NCBI RefSeq assembly: GCF_014650335.1
Contig: NZ_BMUT01000001.1
Span: 921,037 to 985,036 of the forward strand
Direction of reading: 5' to 3'
From: Streptomyces hiroshimensis
Lineage (GTDB): Bacteria; Actinomycetota; Actinomycetes; Streptomycetales; Streptomycetaceae
Length of the DNA stretch: 64,000 nt
A program made the translations under genes and the position numbers. The notes below the pieces were generated by a model that worked only from the letters and a program-made list of their open reading frames with translations, had not been told where the DNA came from and made no database searches. Shown here piece by piece: positions 43,211 to 52,829 of the stretch; position 1 is the stretch's first letter; each line of letters starts with the position of its first letter.

Positions 43211-44512
43211 GTGAGCCCCGCCCCCGCCGCCGTCACCGTCGTAGGCATCGGCGCCGACGGCTGGCCCGGCCTCGCCCCGGCCTCGCAGGAGGCCCTGCGC
43301 GGCGCCGAGGTGGTCGTCGGCGGCCCGCGCCAGCTGGACCTGCTGCCCGGCGACTGCTCCGCCGAGCGCATCGCCTGGCCCTCCCCGCTGCGCCCCGCCG
43401 TCCCGGGCCTGCTGGCCGCGCACGCCGGGCGCCGCGTCTGCGTGCTCGCCAGCGGCGACCCCATGTTCTTCGGTATCGGCCGCACCCTCGCCGACGTCGC
43501 CGGCCCGGACGCCCTCCGCGTGCTCCCGCACCCCTCCTCCGTCTCGTACGCCTGCGCCCGGCTCGGCCTGCCGCTGGAGGAGGCGGAGGTCGTCAGCCTC
43601 GTCGGCCGCCCGCTCGCCGCGCTCACCGCGGCCCTGCACGACGGCCGTCACCTGCTCGTCCTCAGCGCGGGCGCGGACACCCCCGCCGAGGTCGCCGCGC
43701 ACCTGCGCTCGCGCGGCTTCGGCCCGAGCCGGATGACCGTCCTGGAGCAGCTCGGCGCCCCGGCCGAGCGCCGCATCGAGGGCACCGCCGACGACTGGCC
43801 GCACTCGCCGGGCGACGCCCTGAACGTCATCGCCGTCGCCTGCCGCCGCGCCCCCGGCGCCCTCCGCCTCCCGCTCACCCCCGGCCTGCCCGACGACGCC
43901 TTCGAGCACGACGGCCAGCTGACGAAGCGTCACGTACGGGCGGCCACGCTCGCCGCACTGGCTCCTGCCCCCGGCGAACTCCTGTGGGACGTGGGCGGCG
44001 GCTCGGGCTCGATCGCGATCGAATGGATGCGGGCCCACCGCACCTGCAGAGCCGTCAGCGTGGAACGCGACCCCGTAAGGGCATCCCGCATCACCCGCAA
44101 CGCCGACGCGCTCGGCGTCCCGGCCCTCCGCGTCGTCACCGGCGCCGCACCCGCCGCCCTCGCGGAACTGCCCGCCCCGGACGCGGTCTTCATCGGCGGG
44201 GGCCTGACGGCGCCGGGCCTGCTGGCCGGCTGCTGGGAGGCCCTGCGCCCGGGCGGCCGCCTGGTGGCCAACACGGTCACCCTCGAATCCGAGGCGCTGC
44301 TCACGCAGTGGTACCGGCGTCACGGAGGCGAGCTGACCCGCCTGGCGGTGGCGCACGCCGTCCCCGTGGGTGGCTTCACGGGCTGGCGCCAGGCGATGCC
44401 GGTGACGCAGTGGTCGGCGGTCAAGCCCACCGGCCCCGATCCCGACCCGGACCCGAACTCCGACCCCGGCCCGGACCCGCACACCGCTCCCGAGGGGGAC
44501 TTCCCGTCATGA
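43211..44512 (+). CDS. cobL: Precorrin-6Y C5,15-methyltransferase (decarboxylating), CbiE-CbiT fusion
   Basis: A 433-residue bifunctional enzyme. Residues 1-200 are a CbiE/tetrapyrrole methylase domain (G-I-G-A-D-G-W, then L-A-S-G-D-P-M-F-F-G-I-G). Residues 215-405 are a CbiT-type SAM domain (R-x-x-T-L-A-A-L, then W-D-V-G-G-G-S-G-S-I-A-I-E-W). It methylates C5 and C15 and removes the C12 acetate carboxyl of precorrin-6B. The C-terminal ~28 residues are a Pro-Asp repeat tail, unusual for the family. GTG 43211 has GAGG 9 bases before it; ATG 43193 is an alternative. The end overlaps cobM (ATGA). Confidence 0.92.
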   Translation: MSPAPAAVTVVGIGADGWPGLAPASQEALRGAEVVVGGPRQLDLLPGDCSAERIAWPSPLRPAVPGLLAAHAGRRVCVLASGDPMFFGIGRTLADVAGPDALRVLPHPSSVSYACARLGLPLEEAEVVSLVGRPLAALTAALHDGRHLLVLSAGADTPAEVAAHLRSRGFGPSRMTVLEQLGAPAERRIEGTADDWPHSPGDALNVIAVACRRAPGALRLPLTPGLPDDAFEHDGQLTKRHVRAATLAALAPAPGELLWDVGGGSGSIAIEWMRAHRTCRAVSVERDPVRASRITRNADALGVPALRVVTGAAPAALAELPAPDAVFIGGGLTAPGLLAGCWEALRPGGRLVANTVTLESEALLTQWYRRHGGELTRLAVAHAVPVGGFTGWRQAMPVTQWSAVKPTGPDPDPDPNSDPGPDPHTAPEGDFPS

Positions 44513-45273
44513 CCGTGTACTTCATCGGCGCCGGCCCCGGCGCCGCCGACCTCATCACGGTGCGCGGCGCCCGTACGCTCGCCCGCTGCGGCGTCTGCCT
44601 CTACGCGGGCAGCCTCGTCCCGCGCGAACTCCTCGCCGAGTGCCCGCCGGACGCCCGCCTCGTCGACACGGCCGGGCTGAACCTGGACCAGATCACCGAG
44701 GAGTTCGTCCGCGCCCACGAGGCGGGCCACGACGTGGCGCGCCTGCACTCGGGCGACCCCTCCGTCTTCAGCGCCGTCGCCGAGCAGATGCGCCGTCTCG
44801 ACGCGGCGGGCATCCCGTACGAGATCGTGCCGGGCGTCCCCGCCTTCGCCGCGGCCGCCGCCGCGCTGGGCCGCGAGCTGACCGTGCCGACGGTGGGTCA
44901 GACCGTGATCCTCACGCGCATCTCCCGGCAGGCCACCCCCATGCCCCCGGGCGAGGACCTCGCGACCCTCGGCCGCAGCGGCGCCCTGCTGGTGCTGCAC
45001 CTGGCCGCGCGCTACCCCGAGCGGATCGTCGCCGAGCTCCTCCCGCACTACGGGCCCGACTGCCCCGTCGCCGTAGTCGCCATGGCCAGCCGCCCCGACG
45101 AACTGGTCCTGCGCGGCACGCTCGCCGACATCGCCGGGAAGGTGAAGGAGGCCGGCGTGGTCCGTACCGCGGTCATCGTCGTGGGCCGCACGCTGGCCGC
45201 GGAGCAGTTCCCGGACAGCTACCTCTACTCGGCGGACCGGGACCGGGACCACCAGGGCCGCTGCGCCAACTGA
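44509..45273 (+). CDS. cobM: Precorrin-4 C11-methyltransferase
   Basis: A 254-residue SAM-dependent tetrapyrrole methylase (CobM/CbiF). The typical glycine-rich start is Y-F-I-G-A-G-P-G-A-A-D-L-I-T; further motifs are L-Y-A-G-S-L-V, L-H-S-G-D-P-S and E-I-V-P-G-V-P. It adds the C11 methyl that starts corrin ring contraction chemistry. ATG 44509 overlaps the cobL stop, so both are translated together. A candidate iron box spans its stop codon, belonging to the next gene. Confidence 0.94.
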   Translation: MTVYFIGAGPGAADLITVRGARTLARCGVCLYAGSLVPRELLAECPPDARLVDTAGLNLDQITEEFVRAHEAGHDVARLHSGDPSVFSAVAEQMRRLDAAGIPYEIVPGVPAFAAAAAALGRELTVPTVGQTVILTRISRQATPMPPGEDLATLGRSGALLVLHLAARYPERIVAELLPHYGPDCPVAVVAMASRPDELVLRGTLADIAGKVKEAGVVRTAVIVVGRTLAAEQFPDSYLYSADRDRDHQGRCAN

Positions 45274-45289
45274 GGTTAGCCTATGCTTA
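45271..45289 (+). promoter_or_regulatory. Candidate iron box before the serine hydrolase gene
   Basis: Matches the iron-box consensus at 14 of 19 positions, with the left half (GGTTAG-CT) much better than the right. It starts at the cobM stop codon and lies about 60 bases before the hydrolase ATG. It is weaker than the two boxes at the siderophore locus. Confidence 0.4.
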
Positions 45290-45347
45290 CCCCCAAATGA
45301 TCATGTGGCTGCTCATCCGGCCGCACCATTTCCCAGGGGGGAAGCGC

Positions 45348-46574
45348 ATGTCGCAGCATGTATCCAAGGCCGTGAGGGCCACGCTCGTCGCCCTCACGGC
45401 GACCGCGGTCGTCGGCACGGCAGTCGTCCCGGCCGCCGCCGCGACGGCGCCGGGCGCGGACAAGGCGCACGCCGCCACGCAGGAGGCTCTGAACGGCCTG
45501 GTCGCCGCCGACATGCCGGGCGTGGCCGCCGAGGCCCGTACGCCCAAGGGCACCTGGTCCGGCTCCGCCGGTTACGCGGACACCGCCGCCAAGCGCAAGC
45601 GCACCGCCGCCGACCACTTCCGCGCGGGCAGCATCACCAAGTCCTTCGTCGCCACGGTCCTGCTGCAGCTGGAGGCCGAGGGCAAGCTCAGCCTCGACGA
45701 CTCCCTGGAGAGCCGGCTCCCCGGCGTCGTCAAGGGCAACGGCTACGACGCCAGCAAGATCACGATCCGTCAGCTCCTCAACCACACCAGCGGCGTGCAC
45801 GACATGGTGTACACGCCCGAGTGGAACGAGCAGATGAACGGCCAGGGCTTCTTCGAGCACCGGTACGACGTCAAGACGCCCGAGCAGATCGTCGCCATGG
45901 GCATCAAGTACGGGCCGGACTTCGAGCCCGGCAAGGGCTGGCGCTACTCCAACACCAACTTCGTCCTCGGCGGCATGATCATCGAGAAGGTGACCGGGCA
46001 GCCGTACGCCCGCGAGGTCGAGCGGCGCATCGTCAAGCCGCTGGGCCTGAAGGAGACCACCTTCCCCGGCACCGACCCGAAGCTGCCCGCCCCGCACCCC
46101 GTCGGCTACTCCAAGCTCTACGTGCCGAACCCGGGCCCGGAGATCTACGACGCCACCGAGTACCGGCCGTCCTGGTCCGGCGCCACGGGCGAGGTCGTGA
46201 GCACCAGCGGCGACCTCAACCGCTTCTACAGCGCGCTGCTGCAGGGCAAGCTGCTGCCCAAGAAGCAGCTCGACGAGATGCTCACGACCGTCGAGACCGG
46301 CGAGCACTACACCTACGGGCTCGGCATCATCTCCCGCAAGCTGTCCTGCGGCGTGCAGGTGTACGGGCACGACGGCGTCGTCTGGGGCTCCCTCAGCGGG
46401 TCCGCGGGCACGCGCGACGGCAAGCACATGCTCACCTTCAACATCAACGGCGACTGGCTCAACGAGAGCCCGCCGTTCGAGAACATGTTCGAGGGTGAGT
46501 TCTGCGGTGCGCTCCCCAAGCCGGTGAAGGACAAGCCGGCGGCTGCCGCGACGGCGGTCAACACGCTGCGCTAA
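45348..46574 (+). CDS. Secreted class C beta-lactamase-fold serine hydrolase
   Basis: A 408-residue exported protein of the serine beta-lactamase/D-Ala-D-Ala carboxypeptidase B family (S12). The signal peptide has a cleavage site near A-A-A-T-A-P-G. The catalytic set is S-I-T-K (near 100), Y-S-N (near 205) and H-D-G in place of K-T-G (near 345). Streptomyces R61 DD-peptidase belongs here; members also include esterases, so the substrate is uncertain. ATG 45348 follows a GGGGGGAAG. It ends convergently with cbiD, the two stop codons sharing bases 46572-46573, with no terminator between. Confidence 0.85.
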   Translation: MSQHVSKAVRATLVALTATAVVGTAVVPAAAATAPGADKAHAATQEALNGLVAADMPGVAAEARTPKGTWSGSAGYADTAAKRKRTAADHFRAGSITKSFVATVLLQLEAEGKLSLDDSLESRLPGVVKGNGYDASKITIRQLLNHTSGVHDMVYTPEWNEQMNGQGFFEHRYDVKTPEQIVAMGIKYGPDFEPGKGWRYSNTNFVLGGMIIEKVTGQPYAREVERRIVKPLGLKETTFPGTDPKLPAPHPVGYSKLYVPNPGPEIYDATEYRPSWSGATGEVVSTSGDLNRFYSALLQGKLLPKKQLDEMLTTVETGEHYTYGLGIISRKLSCGVQVYGHDGVVWGSLSGSAGTRDGKHMLTFNINGDWLNESPPFENMFEGEFCGALPKPVKDKPAAAATAVNTLR

Positions 46575-47782
46575 CCCCGGTCGTGAGCGCCGCCCGGGCC
46601 CGCGGGCCCGGCGCGGCCCACGATCGTGCCCGCGCGGTCGATGCAGATGACGTCGACCGCGACGGGCGCCCCGCGCAGCACCGCGAGGGCCTCCTCGCGG
46701 GCCGCGACCGCGACCAGGTCGCCGAGCGGGACGCCCGCGGCCTCGCACAGCCGCAGGGTCTCCAGGCCCGTGTTGGCGGAGGCGACCGCGGCCGCCAGCT
46801 CCTCGCCGGCGCCGCCCCGCCGGGCCAGCTCCGCGAGGAACTCCTTGTTCACCTGGGACCGCCCGGAGTGCAGGTCGAGGTGACCGGCGGCCAGCTTCGA
46901 GAGCTTGGCGAAACCGCCCGCGACGGTGAGCCGGTCCACCGGGTGCCGGCGGATGTACTTGAGCACCGCGCCCGCGAAGTCGCCCATGTCCAGCAGGGCG
47001 TCCTCCGGCAGGCCGTGCACGGCCACGGCGACCTTCTCCGACGTCGAACCCGTACACCCCGCGACGTGGCGGCGGCCCGCCGCCCGGGCCACGTCCACTC
47101 CGCGCCGGATGCTGTCGATCCAGGCGGAGCACGAGTACGGCACGACGATGCCCGTGGTGCCCAGGATCGAGATGCCGCCCAGGATGCCCAGGCGCGGGTT
47201 CCAGGTGGAGCGCGCGATCTCCGCGCCGTGGTCGACCGACACCTCCACCTCGACGTCCCCCGTACCGCCGTGCCGGGCCGCGACCGCGGCGACGTGGTCG
47301 CGGATCATCTGCCGCGGCACGGGGTTGATCGCGGGCTCGCCGACGTCCAGGGGAAGCCCCGGGCGCGTGACCGTCCCCACGCCCGGGCCCGCCCGGAAGA
47401 CGACCCCGGAACCCGGCGGGAGGATCCGTACCGTCGCACGGATCAGCGCACCGTGAGTGACGTCCGGATCGTCACCCGCGTCCTTGACGATGCCGGCCAT
47501 GGCGGAACGTCCGTCGCCGCCTTCGCGGAGCTCCTCCGCGGCCAGCGCGAACGCGGGCGTCTGCCCCTTGGGCAGGGTGATCGTCACGGGGTCGGGGAAC
47601 TCGCCCGCGAGTAGGGCGGTGTACGCGGCGGTGGTCGCGGCGGTCGCGCAGGCGCCGGTGGTCCAGCCGTGGCGCAGGCCGGTGTGCTGCAGCTGCGCGG
47701 CGCGCCCGCCGGTGGCCTTGCCGGTCGTGGTGTCGGCCGTGGCGCCGGTCGTGGTGCCGGCCGCTTCGGTGACGTCGGTCAT
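46571..47782 (-). CDS. cbiD: Cobalt-precorrin-5B C1-methyltransferase CbiD
   Basis: A 403-residue enzyme that places the C1 methyl group on the corrin ring. The family start L-R-H-G-W-T-T-G-A-C-A-T-A-A appears near residue 38 after a Thr/Gly-rich 35-residue leader. Later come P-R-L-G-I-L-G-G-I-S-I-L-G-T-T-G-I-V and the G-N/S-T-S-E-K segment. CbiD is the anaerobic-route enzyme; its presence beside cobG (an aerobic-route oxygenase) is a mixed arrangement. ATG 47782 has GGAG before it. It is divergent from cobK. Confidence 0.93.
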   Translation of the reverse strand: MTDVTEAAGTTTGATADTTTGKATGGRAAQLQHTGLRHGWTTGACATAATTAAYTALLAGEFPDPVTITLPKGQTPAFALAAEELREGGDGRSAMAGIVKDAGDDPDVTHGALIRATVRILPPGSGVVFRAGPGVGTVTRPGLPLDVGEPAINPVPRQMIRDHVAAVAARHGGTGDVEVEVSVDHGAEIARSTWNPRLGILGGISILGTTGIVVPYSCSAWIDSIRRGVDVARAAGRRHVAGCTGSTSEKVAVAVHGLPEDALLDMGDFAGAVLKYIRRHPVDRLTVAGGFAKLSKLAAGHLDLHSGRSQVNKEFLAELARRGGAGEELAAAVASANTGLETLRLCEAAGVPLGDLVAVAAREEALAVLRGAPVAVDVICIDRAGTIVGRAGPAGPGGAHDRG

Positions 47783-47887
47783 GGAGCGCTCCGGAGGAAT
47801 TTCCCGCCGCGACGGCGAACAACCACAATGTGGGGGACCGGCGGGGTGGAACCCGCCGCGACCCGAAGGCGAACAGAAAGGCACGAC

Positions 47888-48652
47888 GTGGGGGCCGAGC
47901 GCCACATCCTGATCCTGGGCGGCACGACCGAGGCGCGCCGGCTGGCCGGCGAGCTCGATGCGCTTCCCGGGCTGCGGGTGACCACGTCCCTCGCCGGGCG
48001 CGTGGCGCAGCCGCGGCTGCCGGCGGGGCAGGTCCGCATCGGGGGGTTCGGGGGCCCGAGCGGCCTCGCCCGGTGGCTGCGCGAGCAGCAGGTGGACGCA
48101 CTCATCGACGCCACCCATCCTTTCGCCGGCACGATCAGTTTCAACGCGGCGCAGGCCGCCGCAGAAGTCCATGTTCCCCTGCTCGCCGTCCGCCGCCCCG
48201 GCTGGGTCGCGGGTCCGGGCGACGACTGGCACGACGCCGGCTCGCTGGAGGAGGCCGCGGCGGCGCTGCCCGCGCTGGGCGAGCGGGTCTTCCTGACCAC
48301 CGGCCGCATGGGCCTCGCCACCTTCGCCCACCTCGACGGGCTGTGGTTCCTCGTCCGCTCGGTGGACGCCCCCGAGCCGCCGGCGCCGCCGCGCATGGAG
48401 GTCCTCCTGGACCGCGGCCCCTTCACCGTCGAGGCCGAACGCGAACTGATCCGGCGGCACCGCATCGACGTCCTGGTGACGAAGGACAGCGGGGCGGCGG
48501 CAACGGCGGCCAAACTGACGGCGGCCCGCGAAGCGGGCATTCCGGTCGTGGTGGTGCGGCGTCCACCGGCGCCGCCGGGTGTGACGACGGCCTGCGGCCC
48601 GGCCGATGCGGTCCGGTGGCTCCGCCGCCACCTCGCCCTGCCGGGCGCCTGA
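47888..48652 (+). CDS. cobK: Precorrin-6A reductase
   Basis: A 254-residue CobK/CbiJ enzyme that reduces the corrin macrocycle with NAD(P)H. The start I-L-I-L-G-G-T-T-E-A-R-R-L-A, the F-G-G segment, I-D-A-T-H-P-F-A, T-T-G-R and V-T-K-D-S-G are family hallmarks. GTG 47888 has GAAAGG 6 bases upstream. It is divergent from cbiD and followed by a tandem intergenic repeat. Confidence 0.93.
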   Translation: MGAERHILILGGTTEARRLAGELDALPGLRVTTSLAGRVAQPRLPAGQVRIGGFGGPSGLARWLREQQVDALIDATHPFAGTISFNAAQAAAEVHVPLLAVRRPGWVAGPGDDWHDAGSLEEAAAALPALGERVFLTTGRMGLATFAHLDGLWFLVRSVDAPEPPAPPRMEVLLDRGPFTVEAERELIRRHRIDVLVTKDSGAAATAAKLTAAREAGIPVVVVRRPPAPPGVTTACGPADAVRWLRRHLALPGA

Positions 48653-48663
48653 CCACCACCCCG

Positions 48664-48970
48664 GCTCCGGCACCGCCGGGCCGGTACGTCGTGGCCGGTC
48701 GCCGTCGCGGCGGAAGGGAGAGTGCGGGCCCGCCCACCCTTCACCCGCCGGGGCGAGGGCCCGCCCAGGCTCTGGGATCCGCCGCCACGGCGCGCAGCCG
48801 CAAGGGTGGAGCCCGGAGGTACCGTACGGGCCTCAGGTGAGCTCGGCACCGCCGGGAACCGCTGCGATGGCCGGTCGCCGTCGCGGCGGAAGGAAGTGCA
48901 GGCCCGCCCACCCTTTACCCGCCGGGGCGAGGGGGCGGCCCGGGCCCTCGGATCCGCCGCCGCGGCGCGT
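48664..48970. repeat. Two direct copies of a ~130-bp non-coding unit
   Basis: Copy 1 (about 48664-48795) and copy 2 (about 48841-48970) share long blocks: GGCACCGCCGGG, GGCCGGTCGCCGTCGCGGCG, GCCCGCCCACCCTT, ACCCGCCGGGGCGAGGG and GGATCCGCCGCC. Between blocks they differ by short substitutions and indels. They lie between the converging cobK and cobIJ genes. They have no ORF with normal codon use and are not CRISPR-like (only two long units). Confidence 0.8.
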
Positions 48971-48976
48971 AACCAC

Positions 48977-49009
48977 GACGGCGGGCCCGGCGGTGCCGGG
49001 CCCGCCGTC
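48977..49009. terminator. Strong hairpin terminator for cobIJ/cobK
   Basis: A perfect 15-bp stem (48977-48991 with 48995-49009) and a 3-base GGT loop, ending 10 bases before the cobIJ stop. It probably ends both converging transcripts. Confidence 0.8.
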
Positions 49010-49018
49010 ACTTCTCCG

Positions 49019-50533
49019 TCATCCCTCCGGATACCGCCGCGGCGTCCAGACGATCTCCTCCGGGGAGCCCTCCGCCGTGCGGCGGACCACCTGGGTCTGT
49101 GTCGAGCCCACCAGCAGGATCGTGCGCATGTCGACCTGGGCCGGGTCGAGTTCGCCGAGGCGGACGATGCGTACGCTCTCCTCCGGGCCGCCCACGTCGC
49201 GGCCCAGGACCACCGGGGTGTCCGGGGAGCGGAACTCCAGGAGGAGTTCGCGGGCCTTGCCGACCTGCCAGACGCGGCTGCGGGAGCCGGGGTTGTACAG
49301 GGCGAGGACCAGGTCCGCGGAGGCCGCGGACCGCAGCCGCTCCGCGATGACCTCCCACGGCTTGAGCCGGTCGGAGAGGGAGATGACGGCGTAGTCGTGG
49401 CCCAGCGGGGCACCCGCGCGGGAGGCGGCCGCATGGGCGGCCGTCATACCGGGGACCACCCGCACCGGGATGTCGCGGTACGGGCCTTCCGAGGCCACCT
49501 CCAGGACCGCCGTGGCCATCGCGAAGACACCCGGGTCGCCCGAGGAGACCACGGCGACCCGCCGCCCCTGCCGCGCCAGGTCCAGCGCGAACTCGGCGCG
49601 CTCGGACTCCACCTTGTTGTCCGACGCGTGCCGCCGCTGCCCCGGCCGCACGGGCACGCGGTCCACGTACGTGCTGTAGCCGACGAGGTCCTGCGCGGCC
49701 GCCAGCTCGCCGCGCGCCTCGGGCGTGAGCCACAGCGGGCCCGCCGGGCCGAGCCCGACGACCACGACCTCGCCCCGTTCCGCAGCCGGCTCGGCGTCCA
49801 CGCGGCTCGGCAGCACGGCCACCGAGAAGTACGGGACCGACTCCGGGTCCACGTCCGCGAGCCGCCCCGTGCGCTCGCCGCTCATCGTCGCGCGCTCGAC
49901 GTAGCGCGCCTCGGCGAGCCGCCCCGACCGCTCCAGCGCTCCGCGCACGGCGGGGAAGGTACGGCCGAGCTTCATCACGACGGCCGAGTCGGTGGAGGCG
50001 AGCCGCGCCGCGAGCTCCTCCTCGGGCAGGGTGCCGGGCAGGATCGTCAGCACCTCCTCGCCCTCGACCAGCGGCTCGCCGAGCCGGGCGGCCGCCGCGC
50101 TCACGGACGTGACGCCGGGGACCACCTCGGTGGGGTAGCGGTCCGCGAGGCGCTTGTGCATGTGCATGTAGGAGCTGTAGAAGAGCGGATCGCCCTCCGC
50201 GAGCACCGCCACCGTGCGCCCGGCGTCCAGGTGCACGGCCAGCCGCGCCGCGGCCTCCTCGTAGAACTCCTCCATGGCGCCCCGGTAGCCGCCCGGGTGG
50301 TCCGTGGTCTCCGTCGTGACGGGGTAGACCAGGCGCTCCTCGATGTGGTCGGGGCGCAGGTGGCGTTCGGCGATGGAACGCGCGATGGAGCGGCCGTGCC
50401 GGGCGCTGTGGTACGCGACGACGTCGGCCGCCGCGATGACCTCGACGGCCCGTACGGTCATCAGCGACGGGTCGCCGGGGCCGAGCCCCACCCCGTACAG
50501 CCGGCCCGTCGTCTGCGGTTGCTGCTCGCTCAC
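49019..50533 (-). CDS. cobIJ: Fused precorrin-2 C20- and precorrin-3B C17-methyltransferase
   Basis: A 504-residue fusion of two tetrapyrrole methylases. The N-terminal CobI half (about 1-245) begins [13 protein letters not shown] and has A-E-G-D-P-L-F-Y-S. The C-terminal CobJ half (about 255-500) begins V-V-V-G-L-G-P-A-G and has [16 protein letters not shown] and a late G-R-D-V-G segment. It catalyses two successive methylations around ring contraction. The fusion is common in actinobacteria. GTG 50533 overlaps the cobH stop (GTGA), and GAGGAAG precedes it. Confidence 0.94.
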   Translation of the reverse strand: MSEQQPQTTGRLYGVGLGPGDPSLMTVRAVEVIAAADVVAYHSARHGRSIARSIAERHLRPDHIEERLVYPVTTETTDHPGGYRGAMEEFYEEAAARLAVHLDAGRTVAVLAEGDPLFYSSYMHMHKRLADRYPTEVVPGVTSVSAAAARLGEPLVEGEEVLTILPGTLPEEELAARLASTDSAVVMKLGRTFPAVRGALERSGRLAEARYVERATMSGERTGRLADVDPESVPYFSVAVLPSRVDAEPAAERGEVVVVGLGPAGPLWLTPEARGELAAAQDLVGYSTYVDRVPVRPGQRRHASDNKVESERAEFALDLARQGRRVAVVSSGDPGVFAMATAVLEVASEGPYRDIPVRVVPGMTAAHAAASRAGAPLGHDYAVISLSDRLKPWEVIAERLRSAASADLVLALYNPGSRSRVWQVGKARELLLEFRSPDTPVVLGRDVGGPEESVRIVRLGELDPAQVDMRTILLVGSTQTQVVRRTAEGSPEEIVWTPRRYPEG

Positions 50534-51156
50534 TCTTCCTCGCTCGCTATCGCGTTGATCGCGGCCGCGGCCATGGCGCTGCCGCCGCGCCGCCCCCGCA
50601 CCACCAGGTATTCCAGGCCCAGCGGGCTGCCGGCCAGGGCGTCCTTGGACTCGGCGGCGCCGATGAAGCCGACCGGTATGCCGAGGACGGCGGCCGGGCG
50701 CGGCGCGCCCTCGGCCACCATCTCCAGGAGCCGGAACAGGGCGGTGGGCGCGTTGCCGACGGCCACGACGGCGCCGTCCAGTTTGTCGCGCCACAGCTCC
50801 AGGGCCGCGGCGCTGCGGGTCGTGCCCATGCGCTGCGCCAGCTCGGGCACGGCCGGGTCGGCGAGCGTGCACAGCACCTCGTTGTCCGCGGGCAGGCGCT
50901 TGCGGGTGACGCCGCTGGCGACCATGTTCGCGTCGCACAGGACCGGCGCCCCGGCGAGCAGGGCCTCGCGGGCCCGCGCCACGACCTGCGGGGAGTACGC
51001 GAGGTCCCGGACGAGGTCGGTCATCCCACAGGCGTGGATCATGCGCACCGCGACCCGGCTGACGTCCGGCGGCAGCCCGCCGAGGTCCGCCTCGGCCCGG
51101 ATGGTGGCGAAGGACTGGCGGTAGATGGACGCGCCGTCCTTGTCGTAGTCGAACAC
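50530..51156 (-). CDS. cobH: Precorrin-8X methylmutase
   Basis: A 208-residue CobH/CbiC enzyme that moves the C11 methyl to C12, giving hydrogenobyrinate. Recognised segments are S-F-A-T-I-R-A-E near 16, the R-M-I-H-A-C-G-M segment with the catalytic His near 40, D-A-N-M-V-A-S-G-V and G-N-A-P-T-A-L. It starts at GTG 51156 with GAGG before it. It is translationally coupled to cobIJ; cobG lies about 100 bases upstream on the same strand. Confidence 0.94.
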   Translation of the reverse strand: MFDYDKDGASIYRQSFATIRAEADLGGLPPDVSRVAVRMIHACGMTDLVRDLAYSPQVVARAREALLAGAPVLCDANMVASGVTRKRLPADNEVLCTLADPAVPELAQRMGTTRSAAALELWRDKLDGAVVAVGNAPTALFRLLEMVAEGAPRPAAVLGIPVGFIGAAESKDALAGSPLGLEYLVVRGRRGGSAMAAAAINAIASEEE

Positions 51157-51259
51157 TCTGCCTCGCTCGCTGATGGTGCTTCGTCTGTCCGTGTGGTCAT
51201 GTGCCGCTGCGTACTGCCGGCCGGTACTGCTGTGTCCTGCTGCGTACCGCTGTGCGCTG

Positions 51260-52705
51260 CTACGTCGTTGTCGCCCTCGTCGTCACCAGCCGAGCCTCCG
51301 TCACCGCGCCGGGCAGCCCCGCGGCCGCCACCCTGCGCACCGGGCCGTCCGTCTCGCCGTCTCCCCGCAGGGAGACCTCGTAGCCGTCGCCCGTGGCCAG
51401 GACGTCGACCCACGGGCCGCCCCCGGGGTGCCCGCAGCGCCGCTCGCACCCGGACCAGTACACCGGCAGCATCCGCGCACCGGCAGGCTGCCCGCCCGCG
51501 AGGCAGCCGGCCGCGTCCGCCCGCACGTCCGCGAGGGACTTGGCGCATCCGGGGCGCCCGGCGCACGCGCCCGCGCGGTGCCAGGCGGACTCCGCGGCGG
51601 TGACGAAGCCGGCGTGCGCGAGCTCCGCCAGCAGTCCGGGGGCCTCTTCCGCGGGGAAGCCGGGGAGCACGAGGCCGCGCCAGGGGGTCACCCGGATCGT
51701 CCGGTCCCCCTTCTCAGCGGCCATGCGGGTGGCGAGCCGCCACTGGGCGGCGGTCAGCCGCCCCAGCGGTGCCGTCACCGACAGGGCGCAGAGCCCGTCC
51801 GGGCCCGTCACCAGGCCGGGAACGACCGGCTCGCCCAAGGGGATCCGGGGAGAGGGGAGCAGCGCGGAGGTGATGCCCGCCGCCGTGAGCCGGTCCGCCA
51901 GCCGCGCGGCCGTCGGCCGCTGACCGGCGGGCAGTTCCCGTACGCGCCAGGCCCCGCTGCCGGATGCCTCCCGCGCCGCCAGGAACTCCGCCGCCGCCAG
52001 TACGGCGGCGCGCGGGGCGTCGGCGGCGGGGATGCGCAGGCCGGGCCCGGCGGTGCCGAAGCACAGGACGGCCTGCCCGGCGCCGCTTGCGATCAATGTC
52101 ACATCGGGCCGGAGGGCCACGATGTCGCCCCGCCCGTCGTCCAGTCCGAAGAGGAACCTCCCGGAGAGACCGGAGAGATCCGTCAGATCTCTGGGGGAGT
52201 CGTCGGCGCAGAGCAGTCCGTCCAGCTCACGGGCCCACGCCTGGACGTCGCTCGTGTCTTCCGAAGCCTCGCCCGAGGCGGAACCGGAATCCGGGCGCCG
52301 GCCGTCGAGGCCGCACAGCGGCGAGGCCGCGACGTTACGGATCCGGTCGTGCCGGTCCGACGGCAGCAGACCGAGCTCCCGCAGCCGTCCGGCGATCGTG
52401 CCCCCGCAGCCGTCGGGAAGGCCCCGCAGCTGGACGTTGCCGCGCGAGGTGAGGTCGAGGTGCCCGTCGCCCGGCTCCTCCGCGAGGTCGCCCAGCAGCG
52501 ACGCCTGACGCACCGTCAACAACCCGCCCGGCAGCCGGATCCGGGCCAGCGCACCGTCGTCCGCGGCATGCAGGCGCAGCGCGCCGGGGCAGGCGTCGCC
52601 CCGCTCGCGGACGGGCCCCGCGGAGGGTGCACCGGCACCGGCGGCGGCACCGGGGGCGGCACCGGAGCCGTCCCGGTCCGGGAGAGGTGCGGGGGTGGTG
52701 GACAT
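51260..52705 (-). CDS. cobG: Precorrin-3B synthase (CobG-type monooxygenase)
   Basis: A 481-residue protein of the sulfite/nitrite-reductase-like fold that uses oxygen for the C20 hydroxylation leading to ring contraction in the aerobic pathway. The first ~35 residues are a low-complexity Ala/Gly/Pro leader. Two ferredoxin-like halves follow, with [11 protein letters not shown] near 95 and the Fe-S/siroheme cysteines in the C-x5-C ([11 protein letters not shown]) and C-x3-C (S-G-C-E-R-R-C) motifs near 390 and 435. ATG 52705 is chosen; ATG 52717 is possible. The end contains a Thr run. Confidence 0.88.
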   Translation of the reverse strand: MSTTPAPLPDRDGSGAAPGAAAGAGAPSAGPVRERGDACPGALRLHAADDGALARIRLPGGLLTVRQASLLGDLAEEPGDGHLDLTSRGNVQLRGLPDGCGGTIAGRLRELGLLPSDRHDRIRNVAASPLCGLDGRRPDSGSASGEASEDTSDVQAWARELDGLLCADDSPRDLTDLSGLSGRFLFGLDDGRGDIVALRPDVTLIASGAGQAVLCFGTAGPGLRIPAADAPRAAVLAAAEFLAAREASGSGAWRVRELPAGQRPTAARLADRLTAAGITSALLPSPRIPLGEPVVPGLVTGPDGLCALSVTAPLGRLTAAQWRLATRMAAEKGDRTIRVTPWRGLVLPGFPAEEAPGLLAELAHAGFVTAAESAWHRAGACAGRPGCAKSLADVRADAAGCLAGGQPAGARMLPVYWSGCERRCGHPGGGPWVDVLATGDGYEVSLRGDGETDGPVRRVAAAGLPGAVTEARLVTTRATTT

Positions 52706-52829
52706 GGCGGCGAGCATACCGACGCCGGTATCCGGCGCACGGCCCCGTACCGCACGCCCCGCACTCTCCCGTACCGCACGCCCTCCACTCTCTCGCACCG
52801 CCTCCTGCCAGGGCTTTACTATGCTCAGC

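Noticed and set aside
48664..48970. CRISPR array
   Set aside because: Only two units, about 130 bases each and diverged, with no short regular repeats or cas genes.
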